The notes below the pieces were generated by a model. That model made no database searches. It had not been told where the DNA came from and saw only the letters and a program-made list of their open reading frames with translations. The translations under genes and the position numbers were made by a program. Source: Gorsachius magnificus (lineage: Eukaryota; Chordata; Aves; Pelecaniformes; Ardeidae). Taken from it: 64,000 bases of DNA. Numbering within the stretch: the stretch's first letter is position 1; each line of letters opens with the position of its first letter. The DNA lies in assembly GCA_034008185.1 (NCBI GenBank), contig CM067082.1, positions 128,837,988 through 128,901,987 of the forward strand, written 5' to 3'. Of the stretch, positions 13,519 through 26,519 are shown in pieces.

Positions 13519-13880
13519 CCACAGAATCACAGAATGGGTGAGGTTGGAAGGGACCACTGGAGGTCACCTTGTCCAACCCCCCTGTTCAAGCAGGGCCACC
13601 TAGAGCCCTGGACCATGTCCAGACAGCTTTTGAGTATCTCCAAGGATGGAGACTCCGTGTTGTCTCTGGGCAACCAGTACTGGTGCTCAGTCACTCTCAC
13701 AGTAAAAAAAGTGCTTCCTGATATTCAGAGGGAACCTCCTGGGTTTCGATTTGTACCTATTGCCTCTGGTCCTGTCACTGGGCACCACTGAAAAAAAGGC
13801 TGGCTCTGTCCTCTTTGCACTGTTCCTTCAGGCATTTGTACACATGGATGAGATTCCCCCTGAGCCTTCTCTTATCTTCC
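13519..13880 (-). mobile_element. CR1 LINE 3' end fragment
   Basis: The + strand begins with acagaatcacagaatggg, then ggttggaagggaccactgg and ccaacccccctgttcaagc, which is the CR1 3' UTR in reverse. The following 250 bp fits the rest of the CR1 3' region. An 85-residue open frame on the + strand is antisense to the element and is not a gene. The copy is antisense to THSD7A. Confidence 0.88.
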
Positions 13881-16587
13881 CTTCTATATTTATGTTAGAA
13901 ATTATATTGTCTGTAATGCTTTGTGTTCATATTTTGGGAAAATTAAATATTGAAAAGTTTTATCTTGGAAGTTGATAAAATGATCCTTAAGTTTCTGCTA
14001 ACAATGAGAATTTGGTGACAGTTGAGACCAGATTTAAACCATTGTTTGCAAAGTATAACGGATGCCTTTAAATATCCTACAGTAATGTGAATTTTACTTC
14101 AGCATTTACATGCCTTTCGCAGAAGTATACTTGGTAGAGGAAGTACTTTCGGGTTTACCATCTCTACTGGATAGGCTTTTAGAATTGTGGCTGGCTTTCT
14201 GAAAGAGCAGAAACCAAAGGTTTATTTCCTTCCTCCCTTTATGTATTTTAATAGCATAAACAAGTGACACCTTGCTCTGTCTTACCACGTTTTACTTTAT
14301 GCTAAGCTCTCTGGAAGAATTTATCTTTCCTGTAGAGGTGTTTTTTTTATCTACACAAGAATTCTGTTAGACCTACATGTTGTCAGGATTTCTTTCATAT
14401 AATTTCTAATTTATGTTTTTCAAAAGTTTAACCTAAAAGAATTGGATCAGTAAATACCTGATTTAATACCACATGATGCATATTCTGTCATATTTTCCTT
14501 TCTAGAGGATTTCACAATGTCTGACAAAATTAAAGGTTTACAATTTTCTTGAAGGCTGAATGAGGACCTGCTTAGAGGAGAATAGAAGGAAATCTGATGT
14601 CTTTGAGGACAAGAAAATAGTAGTGTCATAAAATCACTCAGTGGCATTCCCTACTGCTGAACTTTGACACTTTAGCACGGTTTCCAAAGCAGCAGCACAT
14701 TAATAGAAAAGGCAAAAATTCATTTCTAGTGTTTGCCTTTCTGGAGAGGAACATGCAGTTTGCCCCAATACCATGTTCCTTCCTCAGCCTTGTAGCTTTG
14801 CATGTTTGAAGTCCTCTAATGCCTTCTCCACCCCTCCCTTTCTCTTAACTGGGAGGTTTGCTTGTGTAAAAATTGAGTAAATCCTTCCAAATCTACAGAA
14901 GGTGATACTAAAAAAACCCCCACTATTTAGGGATTCTTCTGTCAAGATAAAAGAGTAAAAGAGGTGTTGTTTCCTAGTAGCAGCTACTAAAAAGTTCTGT
15001 TATTACTTCTTATGATGTGACCTTTGTGAAGTAACTTTAGAAACCAAAGGTAATGCTAGCAATGAAAAGGTAAATGGGTTTTGTTCTAGAACAGCAGACT
15101 AATGAAGAGGTCAGTCACTGTGTTCCTGTCTGTTTCTTTGATGGGTGACAGGAATTTTAAGAAATCTCCTAGAGATTTCTCATATGAGAGTATTCTTGTG
15201 ATGCCCTCCTTAAAATACTTGTATACTTTTAGATGTTTGCAATAGTGGTTCATTGCATTTTTAATAGGACATCTTGGGCTCTCGTGATAGATCAGTGCGA
15301 AATACCAGATCAAATCCATGTATTTTTAAGAGGTCCCTGCTGTGATTAATGGGGAGTTCTGTTTAAAAGCCAAAGTTATGATGTGGTCTGAGATACTGAA
15401 ATGACTGCCTACATTAATATTTCATAGAAGTTATTACTTATTTCTAAAACAAAAATTGAAAACAACTATTTACACAAAAGGTTTTGTTACATATATTTCC
15501 AACATCACAAAACCAGACAAAACCGCTTATGTTAATACTATTGTGCAACATATTTGCCAGATGGAAGTAAGTAATAGTCAGTTATTTATCTCAGTTATGC
15601 CTGGAATTAAAATGATTGATAACAGAGTGCTCAGATGAAGACATTACTTATTTTGCATACATTGAAGTGACAGGTTTCATATGGTCCTGACAAGATTTCT
15701 TCAAAACTAATACAGATCTATCCTTGTCTGATACATGGCAGCACCTGTATTTTGAGTACATCCACAGCGTTTAGTTGGCTTTCCTTACCATAATTTTAAG
15801 AACTATGTCTATATAATGAAAGCACCACAATTTTAGGGGAAAGTTGCCATTTAAAAATTGAAAATGGGTTTCACAGGAATTTGGTAAACTATAGATGATA
15901 ATGAATAATAAATGAACAGAGGATATGCTTGTGAGAATGTATCTCAGCATGACATAAAGTCTTAGTGCACTTCAAAAGATTTACAACTGGATTGTTACTT
16001 CAGTCCAACACTTAGGCAATTTAAATAATGAAATATTTAAAAGTAAATACAAATATATAAAATTGCCCCTTTATGTAATGCTCTGCACTTACAAGACACA
16101 ATTTTATGAAAATCTCTTTGCTTCAGTGAATTTATAAGAAAAACAAAACGATGACAGGTCCAGAACAGTATCTAAGTGGTATTCATCAAGTTCAGGTCTC
16201 CTGTTTTATTTTATTCCATTAGTGACAAAGAAAACAACTGTAAGGAATCCAGAGATGTGAGAAACCTCCCTATTTGATCCTTGAATATCTCTGTTAGCTA
16301 TCTTGTGGCCAAGGAGGCAGAGGGAAGACACAGATGAGAAGTATACATGCCGTGCTCTATGAATAAGTTTTCTGTCAAGAGTAAGAAAAAGCAACTTACC
16401 GTCTGGGCTTCTCACTTCTTTATTAAAACACACCTTTCAATGCCACTGGCATTTAGGGTGAAACTCAAGGGAAAGATATTGAGTAAACTGTGTGCTTCCA
16501 GAGAGAAAATGACAGAACATGTATTCTTACTGCTGTTTACTTCTTGCACACCGTTTTTCATCAATACATCTAAATGGGCTTTAAAAA

Positions 16588-16712
16588 TCCGTATTGTTGT
16601 CCCTGCCTTATACAGAAGAAGCTGAAGTGCAAGGAGACAGAGATGGTGTAAGTAGATCACCCTGCAGGCTAGGAGTAGGGCTGAGAGTACAACCTAAGTC
16701 TCTTTCTGGTGT
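16588..16712 (+). mobile_element. MIR-like ancient SINE relic
   Basis: The order of blocks follows the MIR core and 3' part: TATTGTTGTCCCTGCCTTA, then ACAGAAGAAGCTGAAGTGC, then a GTAAGTAGATCAC-type segment, then TAGGGCTGAGAGTACAACCT and AAGTCTCT. This compares with the classical series of a pyrimidine block, 'ACAGATGAGGAAACTGAGGC', and a 'GAACCCAGGTCT'-type segment. Identity is clearly low, as expected for an old amniote repeat. It was assigned by eye, without a search. Confidence 0.6.
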
Positions 16713-19700
16713 CATGCAACTAAATTGAAGTGTTTTCTTCTAACCAACTTCCTGCTACTTTGTCTGACGTTGTATCTCGCGGGAAGTCTGACCCTTTAAA
16801 AAAAATCAGTGCGCAAAGATACTGCATTTAATTTCTGGTGCCTGGTTCTAGCAGTCCAGTTGAAAAGTTGTAGCCAGTCTCCAAAAAGCTGTAGCAGTAA
16901 ATTTCTTCATATCTCAGTGAAGGAGGTTTTTGACTTGTTTGCCCTTGGCTAATGTAAGCAGAGACTGGGATTACAAACCGCTGGGCTGGCACAAGCATGA
17001 TGGCCTGTGTTTGACGGATGTACCCCGTGGTTGCGGCAGCCTCACAACTAGCACTTCTGGCCATCAGCACCACAGCAGGAGACTACGATGAACAAGGGAA
17101 AGAAATAAAAGGGCAGAAAATGAGAGAGACAAAAATAAAAGCATTCACTTGGTCATGATGCTAATTGAAACAGAAGAATTTTGTCTTCTCTTTTTAATAT
17201 ATCAGCCTGCATGTACTGAAGAAAATCACATTTAACAAACTGAATTGAAAAATTATTCATGATAGCAGCAAAAGTGAGCTGATTTAAAGTCCCTGTAATC
17301 TGTTCAGGGTGGCTGATTACCATGAGATTGCACAAGACTCTGCACAGAAATAATCTCTCCTAATAGTACCAAGAAATTGGTGCTGCAGCCAAGTGTCATG
17401 ACAAGGGCTAGCAGTGCTTTTTCAGTTGATCTTATTGGGGTTCACTCTGATGAAAAGCGAAGGGCAAGCCCCAGTTGGTTGAAGTAGTGCAAAAATCTTC
17501 ATTTCCATGTATAGTCACTGGGAGTAGTACTAGCAATGAGATTTTCAGGTTAAGTGAGATGTTCTCTTAGCAGTGTTTCAGTTAAAATTTTCTTTGAGAT
17601 TGTGAGTCAATTGAATGTAAAATGCTAACGGAGAGAAAACAGTGAATCTTGGTTCAAAACCAAGGGGAAGACCTCATCTTAATCTATATAAATCAAATCC
17701 TCTTCTTTAATAGGCAGTGGATCCTGAATTGGTTTTCTCAATAATCTGTCCCTTAAAATCAGATCCTGATGCAGACAGAGCTGTAAAAATCTATAGGGAC
17801 ACAGATAAGAATAATTTGTGGTGATGTTATTGTTGCTCATATAATTATAGAGCTTTCATTGTAAAATGTTAATATTTACTCATCATCACAGCCTGTATAA
17901 TAACTGGAAGTAACTATGCATTTCACAGATATACTCATAATTGGCTCTGCTGTTCATGGGACTGGTTTTTGTTTTGTTTTTCCTTCCCCACTGCATAAGA
18001 AAAAACAGGTCCATGCCCTGTGTTTTCTATCATTAATTTCTGGTAGCCTTGCACAGGGAAAAAAGAACAGCAAACTTAGGAGTTTCTAATATGATCTCTA
18101 AAACTGATCTTCTTTAGAAATCAATTGATGTTCTTTATCTGATGTCCATGTATTAGTTATATTAGAAGGGTTGTACCAACGCGTCTACTGCGGTGTGTGA
18201 GCTGGAAATCGTGGGAAGCTGGGAGGGTACCAGGGAAGGCATCGTATATGCTCACCATATTGCAATACCTGTTTCAAGCCTCTGTTCTTTGTTGCGGTAG
18301 GAGATGGGTCCTGGGGTGGGTAGGTCTTTGGTCTGACTCAGTATAGCTGTCTCATGCAGGACATGCAGAGTAGCTTTCAACTGTTAGTAATCCAAAAAAA
18401 ACAAAACAGTTGTGTGCAGGAGAGATACAAGCAAAGGTTAATAAAGCCTTTCATCCAACTTACAAAGCCTGCAAGAGTGTTTGCTATGTATGGGAATCAT
18501 CATTTTGTCAGGAGAGCGTTATCTGGCTTTTCAGCCAGCAGCGTGACTAGAGAGAGAACATAAGGAGAGCAGTTTGAGGAATACGTTTGTATGGTTTTAA
18601 CATTGCCTCTAATGGAACTAAGAAATGTTCATGAACCATATATATATGTAAACAGACTGTGGGCTGGAAGAAACTTTATTCAGTATCTTAGAATATCAGA
18701 AGTATTTATTACATGACTAGAGGCTGAAAGCAATGTAATTGCTTTGGAGAACACAAGCTCTATTTCTCTTTAAAGCATGCTGCTTCAATTAAGTATTCCT
18801 TTCGTGTATTCATTCAATATTCATTTTGGCTGCCGCTGCTATACTACGTAAAAGAAAAATGACTAGTTAGAGCAACTCATGCTGAAAAAAAAAAAGGTTT
18901 GGAGGAAGAACTGTTTTAAAACTGAATACTGTTTTGAGAGGGTTTGAGAATTAGCTTAAGTTTCTAATAAGCCTAAAGGAAAGGATTTCATTACAGGTTA
19001 TGACAACACCACAAAGCCAGATAGTTCTGCACTGTGAGCTGTCAGCCTTTCATGTTTGCGTATGTGCTAGCATATACTTCAGATAATCATGTTGCACCAC
19101 TACTGCGAGCCGGAGACTCTTGATAGCTTTGGTGTAGATAGCGATTTTCAGGGTGTTACGCTGCTGTACATTCAAATTACCTTGGGAAGAAATGTGGTAT
19201 GAAAAGTGTGAGCCCTGATGCAGTTTATTTAAAAATTTGAATCCGCACAGCCAGAGCAAAAAAATAAATATTAAACAGTGACAAGTATAAGGAGATGGTT
19301 GGGTTTTCTTTTCTTTTTAAGTGTTGAATTAGGTTTTCAGACCTTACTGTCTGGGGGATGAAGAACTAGCGTTATATTAAATGAAAGTGAACATTTTTGA
19401 GATCATTTTGTTTCTTCATGTATTTTTTTTGTACTGTAGAAATAGATGCTTTTTACCCTCTCCATGTTGATAACAGGTGAAAAAAAAATTCAGTATCTGT
19501 TATAATTATCACAATGTTAAGGCAAAAAAAAAGTACAAAGCAGCCAAAAACCCCCTCTACCAAGTGAAATGTGATGTTAAAACTACCATGAATTACAGCA
19601 AAGGAGGTCACTGCACTAACAGTGGGAAAACATGTTAAATTCATTTTTTTTTTCTTATGGAGCACACAACCTTGTTTTAGTCATACCAGTTTTCTAATAT

Positions 19701-20147
19701 GCAAAAGGAGTACTTGCTGGAGGAAAATAAGTTCCTCTGGTTCCAGTAGTTTGTGAGGTTCTGGTGTGAAAATGCTCAGTTAGGGAAACACTGGATAAGC
19801 GTTACGCTTTTTGTGATGTTGATGTCGGAATTTAAACTGGTATGGTTACTCTTAGGTTTATTTCATGTGTGTTACATTCATGATTTTAAGAGAAAATGGA
19901 AAACAGATGGATAATGTTAATTACCATGCCATTAATAGCATGAGGGACATGTGGGAGTGTATTTTCCCAATGGATATTAATAGGGGAAAAATAAAGGAGC
20001 CCACACTTATGAATTGTCTTAATAATTATGTGCACATCTAGAAAGATATCTGAGTGGCTGATTTTTACATACTTTCGAGTTTGCCTTTATCCCATTGTTT
20101 GAAAGTGCTCTGGAAAGTTGGGGAAATAATGTGAAATTCGCAGGTTA

Positions 20148-20196
20148 GAATCATAGAATCGTTAGGTTGGAAAAGACCTTTAAGATCATCAAGTAA
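20148..20196 (-). mobile_element. CR1 LINE 3' tip, very short fragment
   Basis: gaatcatagaatcgttaggt followed by ttggaaaagacctttaagat is the extreme 3' end of a CR1 element in reverse. About 50 bp remains. Confidence 0.85.
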
Positions 20197-23100
20197 TCTA
20201 CATGACTGGTTTTTAATGTTAATTTTTATATTTTCTTGTTAATTTGAGAAATGTGAACAACTTATTCTTCAGATTCTGAAATTACTTGAATTGCAGTGTG
20301 GCTTGCACTCTCCTTTATGCTATCAGGAAATAAATTGACCTAGGATTCAAAACATTTGTAGGCATATTTGACTCTCCATTATCTTCCTCTGAATTACAGG
20401 TGTTATGTTTTATTATGCTGAGATTCCTTTCCCTTTTTATCTCTCTTCCATATCCTGAATCCATTTTCTTTGACGCAGACATTGCCTTGCATGTTCTTTT
20501 CAACCTCTGAAAGAGGAGCCGAGAAAGACAAAAGCATTTGCTAGAAACGACGGGCAAGGTGATCCATAGTGCTCCTGGAGGGGAGAGTTTGCTGGCAAAC
20601 AGAGCAGACAGCAAGTCATACAGTACCCAGGGAGTCCCGCCATGGGTGGGAAAGAGGCAAAAATAAAGGGTTTGTCTATCAATGATCTTCTGCTGTGTTG
20701 GCACTCCCAATAGTATAAATTACAGAATCTGTCTCTCCAAATGTGGCCAGCTTGTTGTGTTGGCAGCATCTCAGGTTCTATATTAAAAAAAAAAAACAAC
20801 CAAAAGCTATCAGTAATTTATCTAGAATTATGGCATTTTGCTGTATTACTTCTTCCCAGCATAATAGGCGATGTGCCTGTATCAGGGAGACTCGGTTTCC
20901 TGTTTAGGCTTTCACAGTTTGCTACTGCTGCCACAGCGGAGTATTTTTTTTTCCTTTGCTGCCATAATTGTGTAAAGCAAATACAGATACTATAGGTATA
21001 CCATACCAAGTTACAGACATGCTTATTGTACTTTAATTTAGCCAAGAGAATCTGCAAGTGATTTTGGCGACAGCTCTGAGGCTGCTATATTCTTGGTGGC
21101 CTGCTGTTCATCCTGCTCCTTGACCAGCTCCGCTATCAGGAGCTACAGTTTGCATTCACTGTCATCTCCCGAGTCCTTCAAAGACTTCTTGTTCTGTGGC
21201 TTTTTGACCTCTCTCAGGATTTACTGCTTAGGCTTGAACTGTATCTTGTAATACTAGTGTCTTTCTGACTCTCAGCCCTGTATCACCCACTTAACTTTCT
21301 TGACCCTCATCACAACCTTCCCAGGATACAAGGAAATTTGAGGTCTCCAATATTGGGTGAGGTTAGCTTGTTTCTGAACTTAGAAAAGTAGATTTCTGCT
21401 AATCAGTCTCTCAATAGTCTCTTTAAATACAATCCTCTCAAAACACTGAAAACTAAGCTGCTCATTGTCTTGTGCAGTCCGAGCCTCTCCCTCTGGCATT
21501 AAACTGTTAATGCTACTTACAGGCACCAAACCAGTAACACAAAATGGGTCAAAACCTTTCAGTTCTCACTGAAAGTACAGCAGCATTCAGGTGAAATCAG
21601 TGGTGCAATCCACACTTGTTAAAAATGGGAGTAGCATCTTGCTCAATGTTTTAAGAGATGTTTCGAATTTTATGTTTGGGAGTAGTTGGGGACCTCGTTT
21701 TGTCTAAATTTTTTTTTTTTTATATTTCTATGTGGAGAAAAGCTCAAGGGATTTTCACATAGCCTTATTTGCCCTTGATCAAAGTTAAAATAATTTTTTT
21801 TTTTTAATACCTGAAATAAATACTGCGATAGCTTACTTTGTTCTCAGTTAGCTGCAAAGCTATCAGCATTTTGTCTTGATTTTTTGGCTCTGTTGTGATC
21901 ACTCCCTGAAACTTCAGAATAAACTTGCAGTAATGGTTAGTTCACTTACTTTCCTGCTCCCTAACAAAAATAAATGTTAATCCTCCAGAAGCTTAGAAGG
22001 AATCTTAATATTGTATTTTACAGTAATCTCTTTAGAAGACAAAGAATTACAGATGACATTTTAAACTCACTAAGACTTCAGTGACAACTCCCAACAACAA
22101 AAAAGAAGCAAGCTTCCTATTATTTCTGTAATTGCCATTTGTAATACGCTGATTAAACAAAAAGCAGATAAACGATGGTATTTTCATGAGACAAGTACGG
22201 CTCGCTGCAGGTAGGCTATGACTCACTTATCTACATACATTTAAATCAAAATCAGAAGAAAAACTACTTTGTATTCACAGCAGCAGCTTTTTTTCCCCAG
22301 TGCAAACGGGTTTGAGCACACATACATCCCACTGCCCGGGCATAACTGGATCAGTGCACAGCAGGGAGAGCAGAGCGTCTGCATGAAGACTGCTTCAGTG
22401 GGAAAGAGGGAACCTAAAGAATATTCATAAAGAGCAAATTAAAACATCATATGAGGCCTTGATTAGGCTCGACAGCTTTCCTAAAGATTTTCTGTTGTTG
22501 TTACTAGTGCTTAACATCAGCTGAAGATTTGTGAAAGAGCAGCCACCCCCTACCTCTTTAAGCGATGGTAGTGGATGAGACTCTTTACATTGCGTTCTGC
22601 TTATCTTTTTCATTGCCGAGTTGCATATCTATGTTACCCTAGTTTCTGCGAGACTAATTTTATCCCAAAATTTCACCTTTACAGATGTTGTGGTAAATAT
22701 ACTGCCCACAATGATACAATTTAATATAAAAAACATGTTGCAGGTGACCTGTATGTGGTTTTCTCATACTTCTAAGGATCATTCAAAGCCCCTGCCCTCA
22801 CTGTTTTTTCATCGTGTATCTTCAGTGATGTCTTGATCAGCAGGTAAAGAAATGTAAGTGTGTGCTGGGTGCTTTCTCTTCAATCTGTGGCAATGAGGAA
22901 GAAAAAATTGACAGTGGATTAGGACTACTTTGGGATCTTCCAGAACCCCAAAGAGAAATGTGGCTAGTTGTGAAGAGTGATACAGATTATACTTTTTTGT
23001 TCCTGATTGGCATTACATTTGTTGAAAAAGTAGTTGGTTGAGCCATCTACAAAGATGGGGGAGATAGCATAGAAAAGAGGGAAAGTTTGAGAGCGTGGGG

Positions 23101-23318
23101 GGTATGGCAGGGAGTAGGTGGCTGGACTGCGGGGGGAGAGGGATTTTGAGAGGCCAGAGAGCACAGAGCAGAGTTTGCTTCCACTCGGAAAGTCACTGTA
23201 GGGGAGAGAAACACAGAGTCACCATGGAGGCTCAGAGGGCAGGGAAAGAATTGTGTATAACTCATTTATATTTTTGTTTTATTGGTTTCGCTTTCAGGTT
23301 TCTTTCATTAACTCACAC

Positions 23319-23880
23319 TGTTGTGGTTTACCCCAGCCGGCAACTCAGCCCCACACAGCCTCTCGCTTACTTCCCCACAGTGGGATGGGGGAGAGAATCG
23401 GCAGAGTAAAAGTGAGAAAGCTTGTGGGTTGAGATAAAGACAGGTTAATAGGTAAAGCAAGAGCCGCGTGTGCAAGCAAAGCAAGGAATTAATTCACTGC
23501 TTCCCACGGGCAGGCAGGTGTTCAGCCATCCCCAGGAAAGCAAGGTTCCATCACATGTAATGATTATTTAGGAAGACAAACACCATCACTCCAAATGTCC
23601 CCTCCTTCACCCAGTGTCTATACTGAGCGTGATGTCATATGGTGTGGGACATCCCTTTAGCCATTTGGGGTCAGCTGTCCTGGCTGTGCCCCCTCCCAGC
23701 TTCTTGTGCACCTGGCAGAGCAGGGGAAACTTCAAAGTCCCTGACTAGTCAAGGCACTGCTTAGCAACAACCCAAACCTCAGTGTGTTATCAGCATTCTT
23801 CTAGTACTGAATCCAAAACATAGCACTATGCCAGCTACTAGGAAGAAAATTAACTCTATCCCAGCCAAAACCAGGCCACA
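23319..23880 (-). mobile_element. Solo LTR of an avian endogenous retrovirus, family A, antisense copy
   Basis: Read on the minus strand, this is the same LTR type as 6317-6855. Its + strand begins TGTTGTGGTTTACCCCAGCC and ends CCAGCCAAAACCAGGCCACA. The shared block CTGGCTGTGCCCCCTCCCAG lies near 23680. The TATA region (+ strand 23611-23630) has decayed to a CAGTATAGAC form, and a CRE-like TGACATCAC is adjacent. CACAC lies on both sides and could be a 5-bp target duplication, though a CA repeat at 23876-23894 makes this uncertain. No internal retroviral genes flank it. Confidence 0.87.
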
Positions 23881-23894
23881 CACACACACACAAG
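23876..23894. repeat. (CA)n microsatellite at the LTR edge
   Basis: A CA dinucleotide run that directly continues the terminal CACA of the LTR. It probably grew from, or blurs, the LTR border and target-site copy. Confidence 0.8.
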
Positions 23895-26519
23895 TTTTAA
23901 GTTTCTGTGCAAATGAAATTTATTTTGGTCAAGTGTGGAAGCCCTTTAGCCTTTTGAGGGAGCTCACTAAGGAGAAAGCCTAAACAGATCCCTGCCCCAA
24001 AGCTGTGGCTCGCTTTAGCGCCCTGTCATAGTCATATAAAGAAGTGTGCAGTAGAGTGAAAATTTAAGCTTTTGGAGTACTTGAACTGAAAAATCAACTT
24101 AATGTAGATAGGGGAGAGGGTCAGCACAGATAGGGTCTGTGTCAGCAACTACGTGAACCTAGAGGTGCTGAGAAGTAGTTTGCACAAAGGTTCACGTAAA
24201 TGTGGTTGGTTTGATACGCTCTGGCAATATGCTTTTATAGATTGCATACTACTAATACATGAGCCTATCTATGCACCTCATCGCTATTTTGGATCCAGTT
24301 CTAAAACCAACGTTCTTGTAATCTAATAAAAAAGCTTATTTTTTCCCAATCATCACATGTACAGATTTTTTTTTTTAATATTTACATTACCAAAGGCAGT
24401 AGTTAGTGCATTGAGGCTGAGATTTTTATCATTTGCATTAGTATAAACATGTCAATTACTTGGATCGAAGATACTTAGATGTATCTTTTTTTAGGTATGA
24501 TGTGATTTTTCGGTACAGTGTGCGTTCTTGGACTGGAAATTTGGTAGAATCCTAAATGGGCAAACTCTTTGTATAGAGTACAGTAAAGACCTAATCCTTA
24601 AAAAGAGGGCTTCTTCATTGAACACTCGTAGTATACACAAGGTGCAGTGATCTGATAAGATAGAAATTTGTAGTTTGCAAGATGAATGATTTAGCTTTAT
24701 TTCAATTGCTACTATTTTAGTACCTCTGCTTTAGTTGGAGTGTTTCTGCAGTTTTTATTCTTTTTAATTTGGCAAGTGTTCAAAGTGGTGTTCTGGGGAA
24801 ATGATATCTCTTAACTCAGTGTAAATAGACTTAAATTAAATATAACAATGATTATGTCATTTGTGGAAGGCTGGTTAAAGGTAAAGTAGGGTAATCATAC
24901 TGAAATGGAAAACTGAAATGTATTTGGTTTTAATATACACTTATCTTTCTGTATAGCTAGCTAAACATTGGAAACCCTAATTCAAACTTAATCTGCAAAA
25001 AATAGGGGGCAGTTTCCATGGGCTGAATTGGTCTCTGCCAGCTGGCATGGCTTTTGAGTGCTAATGCTCAGGATTTTAGAACTACAAACAAACTGTTCAG
25101 CCACTGTGTCTGCTTACAAAAGAGGCAACGAGGAGTAGAGGCCAAGTGTATAGCCCATCATCAGCCCGTTCCCAAACCGCTACTGAAGTTAATGTTGGGT
25201 GAACAGCTGGAAATTATGTTGAAGTCAATGAGAGTTTTAAAGCTCATGAGAATCAGTAATAAGATGTGGCTTCATATTCCTTCCAGTCATTTAATAGGAA
25301 AGTGTTGTAAATAATTTGTATGTGCGATAGTTCGTTTAACTTAGCCTTGCACAGTACCAGAATTATTCTGTTAACCTGCTTTGGAAATAACAAAGGCTCA
25401 GCCCAGCATCTCCCACAACTTTGCTCACACAAATAGTCTTGTTACTGGGGTCATTCAGACGAATGAGGATTGAGTGGCCCAGCCCCACTTTCTTCGTGGA
25501 ACATGAGCACTCCTCAGTCAGAGAAAATGTCTTCTGTGTGACCAATTGTCTGCAGATAGACATCTTTTCTTTGGGAAATTGTTACAGGTTTCTTTTGGAA
25601 CTGCTCGTTCTTTTTCATAGTAAATTAATGTACAGTGTGTATGATGGGAGGTCTTAAAAATGAAACATATGGGATTTTTACCCTCTGATTTGTGAATTTT
25701 GTGAGTTGAACTGGGTGAATATCACAGTTTTTAATAATGGAAAAAAGCAACCGTATCAGCCTTCAAGGATATAGGGTTGTATTGGTTTTGTTGACACTAA
25801 TTATAACAACATCGAGCATTTACCATAGACCTTAGAGATTTTAAAAAAGCAATAACTTCTGTTCTTTGGAGAGTTACCAGCTGGTATGTCTCTGTCTTCA
25901 GGAATTAATTCCGTATAGTCATTTCACAGATTCTGTGGAAAAAACACTCCTTAACTGGCTTTTAATTTTTATTTTAGTTATAATAAAGGAAAGAATAGAA
26001 GTGGCCTCTATTTTTCAAAATGTATTATGTTGTTCTCCTTATTTAACACAATATGGAAGGAAGAATATGTGATATTAATTGACATCAGGGTATAAACAGT
26101 AGCACAGTAGAAATGTGAAGCAAAACCCAGAATGATCCAGGAAAGGATTTTCATGCAGGTGAGAGAGAAGATTGGATTCATGCCTTGGAAGGGAGGACTT
26201 TGGCTCCTGTTTTGCTAGTCAAACCTATGTGATGACTTTGTGATTTCTCAGTTCTTAGTTCTCTAATATGATTAATTCCTGTGTATGTTCTTGAAATTAA
26301 ATATTCAATTTGTCTAGGATAAAAAGTGAAATGTATCTGTAACCATAAAAATAGAGGTTGAAGAATAATCCCATACTTGTTTTGGGTTTTCCAAATTTGT
26401 GTTTCTCCAAGAATGAAATTCTTAGAGGTATAGGAAATGCAAAACTGGTTCTATGAGCTTGGTTGCGCCATGGCAGGAAAGAAATGTGTGCAATGTTAGC
26501 ATCTTCTTTTGTTTTCCAG

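Larger units (their letters stand above)
1..26519 (+). other. THSD7A: THSD7A intron upstream of the first exon in the window (3' part)
   Basis: This is AT-rich, non-coding sequence ending in the acceptor TTTTGTTTTCCAG at 26519. In vertebrate THSD7A a very long first intron separates the signal-peptide exon from the large exon that begins GPWGRC, and this stretch fits the end of that intron (family knowledge plus inference). It holds CR1 fragments (2231-2470, 11489-11562, 13519-13880, 20148-20196), two LTRs of one family (6317-6855 and 23319-23880), a possible LTR (about 10000-10612), a MIR-like relic (16588-16712), simple repeats and poly-T/poly-A runs. All open frames are short, have no recognisable domain and read as chance frames. 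I see no CpG-rich promoter, tRNA or other RNA gene. Between the listed repeats I see nothing I can name. Confidence 0.85.

Noticed and set aside
13534..13791. An 85-residue + strand frame
   Set aside because: It is antisense to a CR1 3' end.
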